A stretch of 64,000 nucleotides of DNA, taken from assembly GCF_916700565.1 (NCBI RefSeq), contig NZ_CAKAKO010000002.1, positions 806,001-870,000 of the forward strand, read 5' to 3'. Positions within the stretch are counted from its first letter, which is position 1; every line of letters begins with the position of its first letter. This DNA is from Xenophilus sp. Marseille-Q4582 (GTDB lineage: Bacteria > Pseudomonadota > Gammaproteobacteria > Burkholderiales > Burkholderiaceae_C). Positions 51,115-59,307 of the stretch are shown one piece after another. A model generated the notes under the pieces. It was not told the DNA's origin, ran no database searches, and saw only the letters and a program-made list of their open reading frames with translations. The position numbers and the translations under genes were made by a program.

Positions 51115-51447
51115 ATGTCTGAAACACGTGCAGTGCTCCGCGGCGTTCGCCTGTCGGTGGACAAGGGCCGCCTCGTCGCGGACCTGATCCGCGGCAAGAA
51201 GGTGGACCAGGCGCTGAACATTCTGGAATTCACCCAGAAGAAGGCTGCCGTCATCGTCAAGAAGGTGCTCGAGTCGGCGATCGCCAACGCCGAGCACAAC
51301 GACGGTGCCGACATCGACGAACTCCGCGTCAAGACCATCTATGTCGAGCAAGGTGCCACGCTCAAGCGTTTCACCGCGCGCGCCAAGGGCCGCGGCAACC
51401 GCATCAGCAAGCCCACGTGCCACGTGTACGTGACGGTCGGCAACTAA
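51115..51447 (+). CDS. rplV: 50S ribosomal protein L22
   Basis: This 110-residue protein has the core [20 protein letters not shown] and the tunnel-lining beta-hairpin in [20 protein letters not shown]. The start is the ATG at 51115 after an AAGGAG site. Confidence 0.98.
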   Translation: MSETRAVLRGVRLSVDKGRLVADLIRGKKVDQALNILEFTQKKAAVIVKKVLESAIANAEHNDGADIDELRVKTIYVEQGATLKRFTARAKGRGNRISKPTCHVYVTVGN

Positions 51448-51461
51448 GGTCTGGAAGAAAC

Positions 51462-52355
51462 ATGGGACAGAAAATCCACCCCACCGGCTTCCGCCTGGCG
51501 GTCAGCCGCAACTGGTCCAGCCGTTGGTACGCCAGCGACCGTGACTTCGCCGGCATGCTGGCCGAAGACATCAAGGTGCGCGAGTACCTGAAGAAGAAGC
51601 TGAAGAACGCTTCCGTGTCGCGCGTGCTGATCGAGCGCCCCGCCAAGAACGCCCGCATCACCATCTACTCGGCGCGTCCGGGCGTCGTGATCGGCAAGAA
51701 GGGCGAGGACATCGAGAACCTGAAGAAGGAACTCGGCAAGCAACTGGGCGTGCCCGTTGCCGTGAACATCGAGGAAGTGCGCAAGCCCGAAGTCGATGCG
51801 CAGCTGATCGCCGACTCGATCACCCAGCAGCTCGAAAAGCGCATCATGTTCCGCCGCGCCATGAAGCGCGCGATGCAGAACGCGATGCGCCTGGGCGCCC
51901 AGGGCATCAAGATCATGTCCGCCGGCCGCCTGAACGGCATCGAAATCGCACGTACCGAGTGGTACCGCGAAGGCCGCGTGCCGCTGCACACCCTGCGCGC
52001 CGACATCGACTACGGCACCTCCGAAGCCAAGACCACCTATGGTGTGATCGGCGTGAAGGTGTGGGTCTACAAGGGCGACACGCTGGGCCGCAGCGATGCG
52101 CCGTCGCTGGACAGCACGCCGCGCCCCGAAGGCGAAGAGCGCCGCGGTCCGCGCGGTCCGCGCCGTGACGGCCGCCCGGGCGGCAACGACCGCCGTGGCG
52201 GTCCGCGCGCCGGCGGCCGCGGCCTGGGCAGCAATGCTGCGCCGGCCGACGGCAGCGACAAGCCCGCCGAAGCCGCAGACCCCAGCAAGCCCGCCGTTAA
52301 GCGCGTCCGCAAAGCCGCGCCCGCTGCAGCAGCGGACGGTGCCAAGACTGAATAA
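51462..52355 (+). CDS. rpsC: 30S ribosomal protein S3 with long low-complexity tail
   Basis: This 297-residue protein has a standard S3 body ([22 protein letters not shown] motif in [20 protein letters not shown]) up to about residue 215. A tail of about 80 residues, rich in Gly, Arg, Asp, Ala and Pro ([20 protein letters not shown]), follows. E. coli S3 is 233 residues. Such tails occur in Comamonadaceae and relatives and are probably disordered. Confidence 0.96.
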   Translation: MGQKIHPTGFRLAVSRNWSSRWYASDRDFAGMLAEDIKVREYLKKKLKNASVSRVLIERPAKNARITIYSARPGVVIGKKGEDIENLKKELGKQLGVPVAVNIEEVRKPEVDAQLIADSITQQLEKRIMFRRAMKRAMQNAMRLGAQGIKIMSAGRLNGIEIARTEWYREGRVPLHTLRADIDYGTSEAKTTYGVIGVKVWVYKGDTLGRSDAPSLDSTPRPEGEERRGPRGPRRDGRPGGNDRRGGPRAGGRGLGSNAAPADGSDKPAEAADPSKPAVKRVRKAAPAAAADGAKTE

Positions 52356-52386
52356 ACCCAGTCTTTGAGAAAGACGGAGAAATCAA

Positions 52387-52803
52387 ATGCTGCAACCTGC
52401 ACGCAGAAAGTTCCGCAAGGAACAGAAAGGCCGCAACACCGGCGTCGCGACCCGGGGCAACTCGGTCGCTTTCGGTGACTTCGGCCTGAAGTCGGTGGAT
52501 CGGGGCCGCCTGACGGCCCGCCAGATCGAAGCCGCCCGCCGTGCCATCTCGCGCCATGTGAAGCGCGGTGGCCGCATCTGGATCCGCGTGTTCCCCGACA
52601 AGCCGATCTCGACCAAGCCCGCCGAAGTCCGGATGGGTAACGGTAAGGGCAACCCCGAGTACTACGTGGCCGAGATCCAGCCGGGCAAGGTCATCTACGA
52701 GATCGTCGGCGTGCCCGAAGAACTCGCTCGTGAAGCGTTCCGCCTGGCTGCCGCCAAGCTGCCCCTGCGTACGACCTTCGTCGCACGCCAGCTCGGCGCC
52801 TGA
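52387..52803 (+). CDS. rplP: 50S ribosomal protein L16
   Basis: This 138-residue protein ([20 protein letters not shown]) contains the conserved [20 protein letters not shown]. It organises the tRNA-binding face of the 50S subunit. Confidence 0.98.
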   Translation: MLQPARRKFRKEQKGRNTGVATRGNSVAFGDFGLKSVDRGRLTARQIEAARRAISRHVKRGGRIWIRVFPDKPISTKPAEVRMGNGKGNPEYYVAEIQPGKVIYEIVGVPEELAREAFRLAAAKLPLRTTFVARQLGA

Positions 52804-52817
52804 TCGAGGAGAACACC

Positions 52818-53045
52818 ATGGCAAAGAACAAGCAAACCGCGAAGGTCTCCAAGGCCGCCGCGCTGCGCGAGAAGGACGTGGCTGGCCTGCAGGCCGAAAT
52901 CAAGGACCTGCAGAAGGCCCATTTCGGTCTGCGCATGCAGAAGGCCACGCAACAGCTGAGCAACAACGCCAGCCTGTCGGTGACCCGCCGCGACATCGCC
53001 CGCGCCAAGACCATCCTGGCGCAAAAGCAGGCTGCGGCCCAGTAA
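52818..53045 (+). CDS. rpmC: 50S ribosomal protein L29
   Basis: This 75-residue helical protein has a family core [20 protein letters not shown] and [17 protein letters not shown]. The N-terminus ([20 protein letters not shown]) is about ten residues longer than in E. coli. Confidence 0.95.
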   Translation: MAKNKQTAKVSKAAALREKDVAGLQAEIKDLQKAHFGLRMQKATQQLSNNASLSVTRRDIARAKTILAQKQAAAQ

Positions 53046-53054
53046 GGAGTGAAC

Positions 53055-53324
53055 ATGACGGAAGCTCAAAAATCCCTCAAGCGCACCCTGATCGGCAAGG
53101 TCGTCAGCGACAAGCGCGCCAAGACGGTGACCGTGCTGGTCGAGCGTCGCGTGAAGCACCCGATCTACGACAAGATCATGATCAAGTCGAGCAAGTACCA
53201 CGCGCACGACGAGCAAGGTGAGTACCACCTGGGCGATCTGATCGAGATCACGGAGTCGCGTCCGATCTCCAAGTCCAAGAACTGGATCGCCACGCGCCTG
53301 GTCGAGAAGGCGGCCGTGGTCTGA
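53055..53324 (+). CDS. rpsQ: 30S ribosomal protein S17
   Basis: This 89-residue OB-fold protein ([20 protein letters not shown], then [20 protein letters not shown]). The ATG at 53055 is chosen over a GTG 6 bp upstream. It is the last gene of the S10 operon; rplN does not follow. Confidence 0.97.
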   Translation: MTEAQKSLKRTLIGKVVSDKRAKTVTVLVERRVKHPIYDKIMIKSSKYHAHDEQGEYHLGDLIEITESRPISKSKNWIATRLVEKAAVV

Positions 53325-53367
53325 TTCTGACCCGCGCCTTTCGCCGCCCTGCGGGGATGGCTATTTG

Positions 53368-53400
53368 AAAACGGCCCACAATGTGGGCCGTTTTCTTTTT
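53368..53400 (+). terminator. S10 operon terminator
   Basis: AAAACGGCCCACA-A-TGTGGGCCGTTTT followed by CTTTTTT forms a 13-bp stem. It ends the ribosomal operon 44 bp after rpsQ. Confidence 0.9.
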
Positions 53401-53426
53401 TCCGAAGCTCACAAGGACCTCAGACC

Positions 53427-53933
53427 ATGATCAAGATCGGCGACACCCTGCCTGCGACCACGCTGTACGAATACTCGGAGGTGGAGGGCGAAGGCTGCAG
53501 CATCGGCCCGAACCCCGTCGACGTCGCCCAGGCGAGCGCGGGCAAGACGATTGCGCTGTTCGCGCTGCCCGGTGCCTTCACCCCCACCTGCTCGGCCAAG
53601 CATGTGCCCGGCTACGTGGAGCAGCACGCTGCGTTCCAGGCCGCCGGCGTCGACGAAATCTGGTGCCTGAGCGTGAACGACGCCTTCGTCATGGGCGCCT
53701 GGGCGCGCGACCAGAAGACCGCCGGCAAGGTGCGCATGCTGGCCGATGGCAGCGGCGATTTCGCCAAGGCCACGGGCCTGACGCTGGACCTGACGTCGCG
53801 CGGCATGGGGGTGCGCAGCAACCGCTATTCGATGCTGGTGAAGGACGGCAAGGTCGTCTCGCTGAACGTGGAAGCCCCGGGGAAGTTCGAAGTCAGCGAC
53901 GCGGCCACGCTGCTGGCCCAGGCCAAGGGCTGA
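53427..53933 (+). CDS. Peroxiredoxin (Prx5 type)
   Basis: This 168-residue thiol peroxidase has the peroxidatic motif LPGAFTPTCSAKHVPGYVE and the conserved Arg in SRGMGVRSNRYSMLV. It reduces H2O2 and organic peroxides in the cytoplasm. An AAGGA ribosome site precedes the ATG at 53427. Confidence 0.93.
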   Translation: MIKIGDTLPATTLYEYSEVEGEGCSIGPNPVDVAQASAGKTIALFALPGAFTPTCSAKHVPGYVEQHAAFQAAGVDEIWCLSVNDAFVMGAWARDQKTAGKVRMLADGSGDFAKATGLTLDLTSRGMGVRSNRYSMLVKDGKVVSLNVEAPGKFEVSDAATLLAQAKG

Positions 53934-53991
53934 GCGCTGCAGGGGCTTTGCGCGCCCCCTCGTGAAGGGGGCGCAGCGCCGCCTGCGCTCC

Positions 53992-54585
53992 TCAGAGATC
54001 GACCTTGAGGTAGTGCGAGCCCGCCACGGGATTGTGGTAGTAAGGCGGCACTTCGACGAAGCCCAGGTCTTCGTAGAGCGCGCGTGCGGACTCCATGTCG
54101 TCCAGCGTGTCCAGCAGCACGCAGGAATAGCCGGCATGCCGCGCCGCATCGAGCGTGGCCTCCACCAGTTGCCGCCCCAGGCCCAGGCCGCGGTAGCCCG
54201 GCCGCACGTACAGGCGCTTCATTTCCGCCGCGTTCACGTAATCCACCGTGTCCAGCGGCCGCAGGGCACAGCAGCCGGCGACCTGGCCCCAGGCGCCGTC
54301 GGGGCGGCGCCAGGCGTCTTGCACCGGTGCGGCGTCCTCGGCGCCGGCCAGCGCGAGCAGGAGGGCGCCGCGCGGCGCGGCGTAGTCGCCGGGCAGCGCC
54401 GCCAGTTCGGCTTCGAAGCCCTGGAAGCCCAGGTCCACGCTGAGGCTGCGGCCATATTCCTCGAAGATCGTCCGGACCGCATCCATGTCCGCTGCGGCGT
54501 CGATGCTGAGCACGCACACTGGCGTGGCATGCGTGGGGGCGGGGGCGGCAGCCGCGGGGGGACGGATCATGGTGCTGAAGCTCAT
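53992..54585 (-). CDS. GNAT-family N-acetyltransferase
   Basis: This 197-residue protein has the acetyl-CoA-binding motif YVRPGYRGLGLGRQLVEATL and the following ALYEDLGFVEV block of GNAT enzymes. The substrate is unknown. It starts 1 bp after the cytochrome b561 stop, so the two are co-transcribed; alternative in-frame ATG codons lie at 54570 and further down. Confidence 0.87.
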   Translation of the reverse strand: MSFSTMIRPPAAAAPAPTHATPVCVLSIDAAADMDAVRTIFEEYGRSLSVDLGFQGFEAELAALPGDYAAPRGALLLALAGAEDAAPVQDAWRRPDGAWGQVAGCCALRPLDTVDYVNAAEMKRLYVRPGYRGLGLGRQLVEATLDAARHAGYSCVLLDTLDDMESARALYEDLGFVEVPPYYHNPVAGSHYLKVDL

Positions 54586-54586
54586 C

Positions 54587-55282
54587 TCAGCCCTGCATCG
54601 ACGCCACCCAGCGCGCCAGCGCGGCGCACAGGCCGAAGAGCAGCAGCGCCACGCCACGGCTGGCCCAGTCGTCGCGGCTGGCCGGCACGGCCAGCGCGGG
54701 CTCCACGGTCTTGTCGCCCGACAGCATGGGCCGCACCAGCGTCTGGCGCTTGAAGAGCACGTAGACGAGCACGGCGAACGCGTGCAGCACGAGCAGGGCG
54801 ATGACCAGCCACTGCCCGGCCTCCTTGTGCCAGTCCATGGCGGCACTGGACCAGGCGCCGGGCACCCGCGTGGCCAGTGGGCCGGTGAAGGTGATGGCGT
54901 CATCGGACATCAGGCCCGAGAGCACCTGAACGAGCAGCACCCCGAGCAGCGCGAACACCGACAGCGCGCCCAGCGGCGTGTGGCCGATGCGGTGCGCGGG
55001 CGCGGCGCGGCCGCGCAGGTAAGCGATCAGCGCAGCGGGCGAATAGACGAAGGCGGAGAAGCGCGACCAGCGCCCGCCGACGAAGCCCCAGAGCAGGCGG
55101 AACAGCAGCAATGCCAGCACGAAGTAGCCGAGCCGGAAATGCCAGTCCATCGCCCCCGTCTTGGCGCTGACGATCAGGCCCACCACGCTCACGGCCAGGC
55201 TCCAGTGGAACAGGCGCGTGGGCAGGTCCCACACGCGCAGGCGCTGGCGATCGGGGGGCGTGGCGGTCATTGCGATGGACAT
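54587..55282 (-). CDS. Cytochrome b561 family protein
   Basis: This 231-residue di-haem membrane protein has VWDLPTRLFHWSLAVSVVGL with a haem His, the paired His in MDWHFRLGYFVLAL and the C-terminal WHKEAGQWLVIALLVLHAFA. It would pass electrons between the quinone pool and periplasmic carriers. It is divergent from a cytochrome c' gene, its likely partner. ATG 55282 is used; 55270 is possible. Confidence 0.9.
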   Translation of the reverse strand: MSIAMTATPPDRQRLRVWDLPTRLFHWSLAVSVVGLIVSAKTGAMDWHFRLGYFVLALLLFRLLWGFVGGRWSRFSAFVYSPAALIAYLRGRAAPAHRIGHTPLGALSVFALLGVLLVQVLSGLMSDDAITFTGPLATRVPGAWSSAAMDWHKEAGQWLVIALLVLHAFAVLVYVLFKRQTLVRPMLSGDKTVEPALAVPASRDDWASRGVALLLFGLCAALARWVASMQG

Positions 55283-55463
55283 CGGGGCGGACTGGCGGGC
55301 CGCCAGATTAACAAATGCGGGCGCCCGCGCAGAGGGGCGCCGGGATTCCGTGGGCGCGCGGGGCCTTTGCCTGGGCGCCACGGGCCACCTCTACACTTCG
55401 CCGCAGCCGGGTGCGCGGGCAAGCACCCGGCGGTCAATCCTCCACGAAGAAACAGGAAACCCC

Positions 55464-55922
55464 ATGTCACGTTCCATGCTCCCCACGCTGGCGTTCTGCG
55501 CGCTGGCCCTGGCGGGTCTGTCGGCACAGGCCCAGGCCCCGCAGACCTTCGCCACGCCGCAGGAGGCCATCAAGTTCCGCCAGGCCACGCTGAAGGAAAT
55601 GCAGCAGAACTTCAAGCAGGTGGCGGACATGGCCAGCGGCCGCGCCGACTTCGACGCCAAGGTGGCCGAGGCCGCTTCGGCGCGCGCGGCCGAGCTGATC
55701 AAGCTGCCCTGGGCCGGCTTCGGCCCGGGCACCGAGGGCGGCAAGGCCTCGCCGGCGATCTGGAAGGAGCAGGACAAGTTCAAGGCCGCGGCCACGCGCG
55801 CCGAGACCGAAGTCGCCAAGGTGGCGGCCGCCGCCAAGACCGGCAGCCTGGACGCCATCAAGGCCGCCATCGGCGGTGCCGGCGCCTCGTGCAAGGCTTG
55901 CCACGACGCGTACCGCAACTGA
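55464..55922 (+). CDS. Cytochrome c' (periplasmic)
   Basis: This 152-residue protein has a signal peptide cleaved after AGLSAQA, a four-helix-bundle pattern with an early FRQATLKEMQQNFKQVADM and the C-terminal haem motif CKACHDAYRN. Cytochromes c' bind NO or CO and can protect against nitrosative stress. It is upstream of and divergent from the cytochrome b561 gene. Confidence 0.92.
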   Translation: MSRSMLPTLAFCALALAGLSAQAQAPQTFATPQEAIKFRQATLKEMQQNFKQVADMASGRADFDAKVAEAASARAAELIKLPWAGFGPGTEGGKASPAIWKEQDKFKAAATRAETEVAKVAAAAKTGSLDAIKAAIGGAGASCKACHDAYRN

Positions 55923-55973
55923 GGTGCGACGCGAGGGGCGCCGCCGGCGGCGCATCCCTCGCCCCGCCAGCGA

Positions 55974-55999
55974 AAACGGCGACCTGCGGGTCGCCGTTT
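55974..55999. terminator. Bidirectional hairpin terminator
   Basis: AAACGGCGAC-CTGCGG-GTCGCCGTTT lies between the convergent cytochrome c' and TlpA-like genes. It has a 10-bp stem with only short A and T runs. Confidence 0.65.
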
Positions 56000-56051
56000 G
56001 CGTGAGCGCAGTACCGAAAACCCCGGTGCCCGCGCGAGCCCGCAAGCAGGT

Positions 56052-56549
56052 TCAGGCCTCGGCCAGCAGCTTCTCGATCAGGCGGTGCAGCTCGGCGAAG
56101 TCGGGCTCGCCCACATAGCGCTTGACGATCTCGCCGCGCTTGTTGACCAGGTAGGTGGTGGGCGTGAGCTTCACGTCGCCCCAGGCCTGGGCGACGGCGC
56201 CCGTGTTGTCGATGGCGACGGAGAAGGGCAGCTTGCGCGACTGCGCGAAGTTGACCACGTAGCTCGGCGGGTCGTAGCTCATGGCCACGGCCAGCGTGTC
56301 GTAGCCCCGGCCCTTGTACTTCTCGTGCGTGGCGGCGATCTGCGGCATCTCGGCCACGCAGGTCACGCAGCTGGTGGCCCAGAAGTTCACCAGCGTCACC
56401 TGGCCCTTCAAGTCCTCGGTGCTCCTCTTGCTGCCGTCGAGCAGCACGAAGGTGGAGGCGGGCGCGGCCGTGGCGCCGCTGCTCAGGTACACGCCTGCGC
56501 CGACCGCCAGCGCGGCCGCGAATGCGGCAACATAGAGGACTTTCTTCAT
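56052..56549 (-). CDS. TlpA-like thiol-disulfide oxidoreductase
   Basis: This 165-residue thioredoxin-fold protein has an N-terminal signal or anchor (MKKVLYVAAFAAALAVGAGV), redox motif WATSCVTCVAEMP (CVTC) and cis-Pro in LTPTTYLVNKRGE. It is likely periplasmic and involved in haem-protein maturation or disulfide reduction, which fits the neighbouring cytochromes. Confidence 0.9.
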   Translation of the reverse strand: MKKVLYVAAFAAALAVGAGVYLSSGATAAPASTFVLLDGSKRSTEDLKGQVTLVNFWATSCVTCVAEMPQIAATHEKYKGRGYDTLAVAMSYDPPSYVVNFAQSRKLPFSVAIDNTGAVAQAWGDVKLTPTTYLVNKRGEIVKRYVGEPDFAELHRLIEKLLAEA

Positions 56550-56633
56550 GGTGACTCGGTCGGAGAAGGTGGGCGGATTCTAAGTTCCGCGGCCTTCCCA
56601 CAGGCTCCGCCCGCCGGCGACCGAACAAGTGGC

Positions 56634-57203
56634 ATGGCTTCTCAGACCTTTCCCTCGCGCCGTCCGGGCTTCGTGCCCAGGCTGGCTGCCACCCTTGCTC
56701 TGGCGAGCCTGGCCATGGCCTGCAGCCCCGTCTTCAACTGGCGCGAGGTGCCGCTGGACGGCCAGGTCAAGGCGCTGCTGCCCTGCAAGCCGGACCGCGC
56801 CGAACGCGAGCTGCCGCTGGCGCCCGAAGGCCTGAAGGCCACCATCGGCATGGCCGGCTGCATGGCGGGCGGCGCCACCTTCGCCGTCGCGCAGTGGCCC
56901 GGCCTCACGGCCGAAGAGGCGCCCGAGCGCCTCAAGCTGTGGCAGCGTGCGACACGCGCGCAGTGGGAACGCGCGATCGTGCAGGCGAGCGAGGCGCCCA
57001 TGGCGGCGATGGCCGTGGCGCCGCCCGCCCAGCACTGGCTGCTGCTGGCCGAGGGCGACGCCGCCCCGCCGCTGGCGCGCATGCGCTGGTTCGCGCGCGC
57101 CGACGCGCAGGGCCGGGTCACGCTGTACCAGGCCACGGTGCTGGGCGAGCCCTCGGCGGCCGATGCTGCCGCCACCTTCTTCGACGGGCTGCAGCCCCGA
57201 TGA
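56634..57203 (+). CDS. Predicted lipoprotein of unknown function
   Basis: This 189-residue protein has a signal sequence and a lipobox LASLAMAC. No domain is recognised; the mature part has PLDGQVKALLPCKPDRAERE and a Cys pair. The stop overlaps the ATG of the MFS gene. Confidence 0.75.
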   Translation: MASQTFPSRRPGFVPRLAATLALASLAMACSPVFNWREVPLDGQVKALLPCKPDRAERELPLAPEGLKATIGMAGCMAGGATFAVAQWPGLTAEEAPERLKLWQRATRAQWERAIVQASEAPMAAMAVAPPAQHWLLLAEGDAAPPLARMRWFARADAQGRVTLYQATVLGEPSAADAAATFFDGLQPR

Positions 57204-58492
57204 GCGCTGCGCCGCCCGCGCCGTCCTGCGCGCCAGCCGCCGCCGCGCTCGGCGGCCGCCGCGCCGTCCTGGTCTTCTCGGCCTTCGCACTGGCGTACTT
57301 CCTGTCCACGCTGATCCGGGCGATCACCGCCACGCTCTCGCCCACGCTCACGCAGGAATTCGCGCTCGACGCTGGCGATCTCGGCCTGCTGGCCGCCGGC
57401 TACTTCCTGGGCTTCGCGCTCACGCAGCTGCCGCTGGGCCGCTGGCTGGACCGGCACGACCCGCGCCGGGTCGAGCTGGCCTTCCTGGGGCTGGCGGTCG
57501 CCGGCTGCCTGCTGTTCTCCTTCGCACAGTCCTTCGGCGTGCTGCTGCTCGCGCGCGTGCTCACGGGCGTGGGCGTCAGCGCCTGCCTGATGGCCCCGCT
57601 CACGGGCTACCGGCGCTGGTTCACGCCCGCGATGCAGCTGCGCAGCGCCTCATGGATGCTGATGGTCGGCTCCTCGGGCGTGGTGGCGGCCACGCTGCCG
57701 GTGCAGTGGCTGCTGCCGCTGGTCGGCTGGCGCCCGCTGTTCTGGCTGCTGGCGGCCGGCGTGGGGCTGGCGATGGCGGGCATCGCCTGGGCCGTGCCGC
57801 GCGGTGCGGCGCCGGCCACGGCCCCTGCGCCTGCGCCTGCGCCGTCGCACGCGGCCGTGGGCGGCGATGCCGCGGTCTGGCGCTCGCCCTTCTTCCGCAG
57901 CGTGGTTCCGCTGGGCTTTTTCTTCAACGGCGGGCTCGCGGCCCTGCAGACCTTGTGGATCGTGCCCTGGCTGATCCGCGTGGGCGGTCGAACGCCCCAG
58001 GAGGCGGCCGAAGGCCTGTTCGCCGTCAGCCTCACGCTGCTTGCCTGCTACTGGCTCTGGGGCCTGGCCAATCCCTGGCTGCTGCGCCGCGGCTGGACGG
58101 CGCCGCGCCTGATGGCCCTGCTGCTGCCGCTGAACCTGGCGGTGCTGGCCGCCATCTGGCTGCTGGGGCCGCAGGCCGGCGTCGGGCTGTGGGTGCTGTA
58201 CGGCATGAGCGCGACCCCCGTGTCGCTGGCCCAGCCGGCCGCCGCGCTGGCCTTGCCGCCGGCGCTGGCGGGGCGGGCGCTGTCGGCCTACAACCTGGCG
58301 GTGTTCGTCGGCATCTTCACGCTGCAATGGGGCGTGGGCCTGCTGATCGACCTGGGCCTGGCCCTGGGCCAGCCCGAGCCCATGGCCTTCCGCCTGAGCC
58401 TGGCCGTGTTCTGGGCCTGCAGCGTTGGCGCCTACCTCTTTTTCCTCTGGGCGCGCCCGTATGATCGGCCGGCCTCCCTTCCTGCCTCATGA
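57200..58492 (+). CDS. MFS transporter
   Basis: This 430-residue protein has about 12 hydrophobic helices and the MFS loop motif between helices 2 and 3 in GRWLDRHDPRRVEL. RVLTGVGVSACLMAPLTGYR lies in helix 4-5. An Ala/Pro-rich central linker (PAPAPAPSHAAVGGD) separates the halves. The substrate is unknown. It overlaps both neighbours by 4 bp (ATGA at each end), coupling it to the PTS genes. Confidence 0.86.
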   Translation: MSAAPPAPSCAPAAAALGGRRAVLVFSAFALAYFLSTLIRAITATLSPTLTQEFALDAGDLGLLAAGYFLGFALTQLPLGRWLDRHDPRRVELAFLGLAVAGCLLFSFAQSFGVLLLARVLTGVGVSACLMAPLTGYRRWFTPAMQLRSASWMLMVGSSGVVAATLPVQWLLPLVGWRPLFWLLAAGVGLAMAGIAWAVPRGAAPATAPAPAPAPSHAAVGGDAAVWRSPFFRSVVPLGFFFNGGLAALQTLWIVPWLIRVGGRTPQEAAEGLFAVSLTLLACYWLWGLANPWLLRRGWTAPRLMALLLPLNLAVLAAIWLLGPQAGVGLWVLYGMSATPVSLAQPAAALALPPALAGRALSAYNLAVFVGIFTLQWGVGLLIDLGLALGQPEPMAFRLSLAVFWACSVGAYLFFLWARPYDRPASLPAS

Positions 58493-58947
58493 ACAGCATC
58501 CTTCTGATCGCCCACGCGCCGCTGGCCCATGCGCTGCGGCAATGCGCGCTGCATGTGTTCCCGGAGGCGGAGGCCGGCATCGCCGCGCTCGACGTCCAGG
58601 CCCGGGCCGCGCCCGAGGAATCGCTGGCCGCGGCGCGCATCCTGCTCGCGCAGCTCGGCGGCCGCAGCCCGCAGTCCCAGGTGCTGGTGCTCACCGACGT
58701 GTTCGGCGCCACGCCCTGCAACGTGGCACAGCAGCTGGTCGACGGTGTGCGCTCGCGGCTGGTGGCCGGCGTGAACCTGCCCATGCTGCTGCGCGCCGTG
58801 AGCTACCGGCACGAGTCGCTCGATGCCCTGGTGCAGCGGGCCATTGCGGGCGGCACGGCGGGCGTGATGCAGGTGGCCGTGGCCGCGCCCCAGAATCAGG
58901 TGAGGAGAGCTTTCAGTGATCAAGACATCCGTGACCATCAGCAATAA
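58489..58947 (+). CDS. PTS EIIA component, mannose family
   Basis: This 152-residue protein (MNSILLIAHAPLAHALRQCA, with the phosphorylated His at position 9) has LVLTDVFGATPCNVAQQLV and VAGVNLPMLLRAV, typical of ManX-like EIIA. No EIIB, EIIC or EIID gene is nearby, so it is likely a regulatory phosphoacceptor. Its 3' end overlaps ptsH by 32 bp. Confidence 0.9.
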   Translation: MNSILLIAHAPLAHALRQCALHVFPEAEAGIAALDVQARAAPEESLAAARILLAQLGGRSPQSQVLVLTDVFGATPCNVAQQLVDGVRSRLVAGVNLPMLLRAVSYRHESLDALVQRAIAGGTAGVMQVAVAAPQNQVRRAFSDQDIRDHQQ

Positions 58948-59185
58948 GCTGGGCCTGCATGCGCGGGCCTCGGCCAAGCTCACGAAGCTGGCCGGCAGCT
59001 TCCCTTGCGAGGTGTGGCTCTCGCGCGGCGAGCGCCGCGTCAACGCCAAGAGCATCATGGGCGTGATGATGCTGGCCGCGGGCCTGGGCACCACGGTGGA
59101 GGTGGAGACCGAGGGCGCGCAGGAGCAGCAGGCCATGGACGCCCTGCTGGCCCTGATCAACGACAAGTTCGGTGAAGGCGAATAG
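58916..59185 (+). CDS. ptsH: HPr phosphocarrier protein
   Basis: This 89-residue HPr has the active His in NKLGLHARASAKL and the regulatory Ser region NAKSIMGVMMLAAG. A GTG start at 58916 follows GAGGAGAGC inside the EIIA gene. It passes phosphate from EI to the EIIA. Confidence 0.95.
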   Translation: MIKTSVTISNKLGLHARASAKLTKLAGSFPCEVWLSRGERRVNAKSIMGVMMLAAGLGTTVEVETEGAQEQQAMDALLALINDKFGEGE

Positions 59186-59307
59186 GCCCATGATCCCCCC
59201 GCTCTCCGCTGCGTGCCGTCCACTGGCCCCCGAGGGGGCGCCTGCCGCCCCGGGGTGGTCGCGCGGAGGGCCGGTGCCTTCGCGGCACCCCGCCGCTTGA
59301 GATTGCC

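Noticed and set aside
59186..59307. A REP-like regulatory repeat between ptsH and ptsI
   Set aside because: The GC-rich palindromes resemble common intergenic sequence of this group, but only loosely similar sequence was seen elsewhere in the window (near 53950), which is not enough to define a family.
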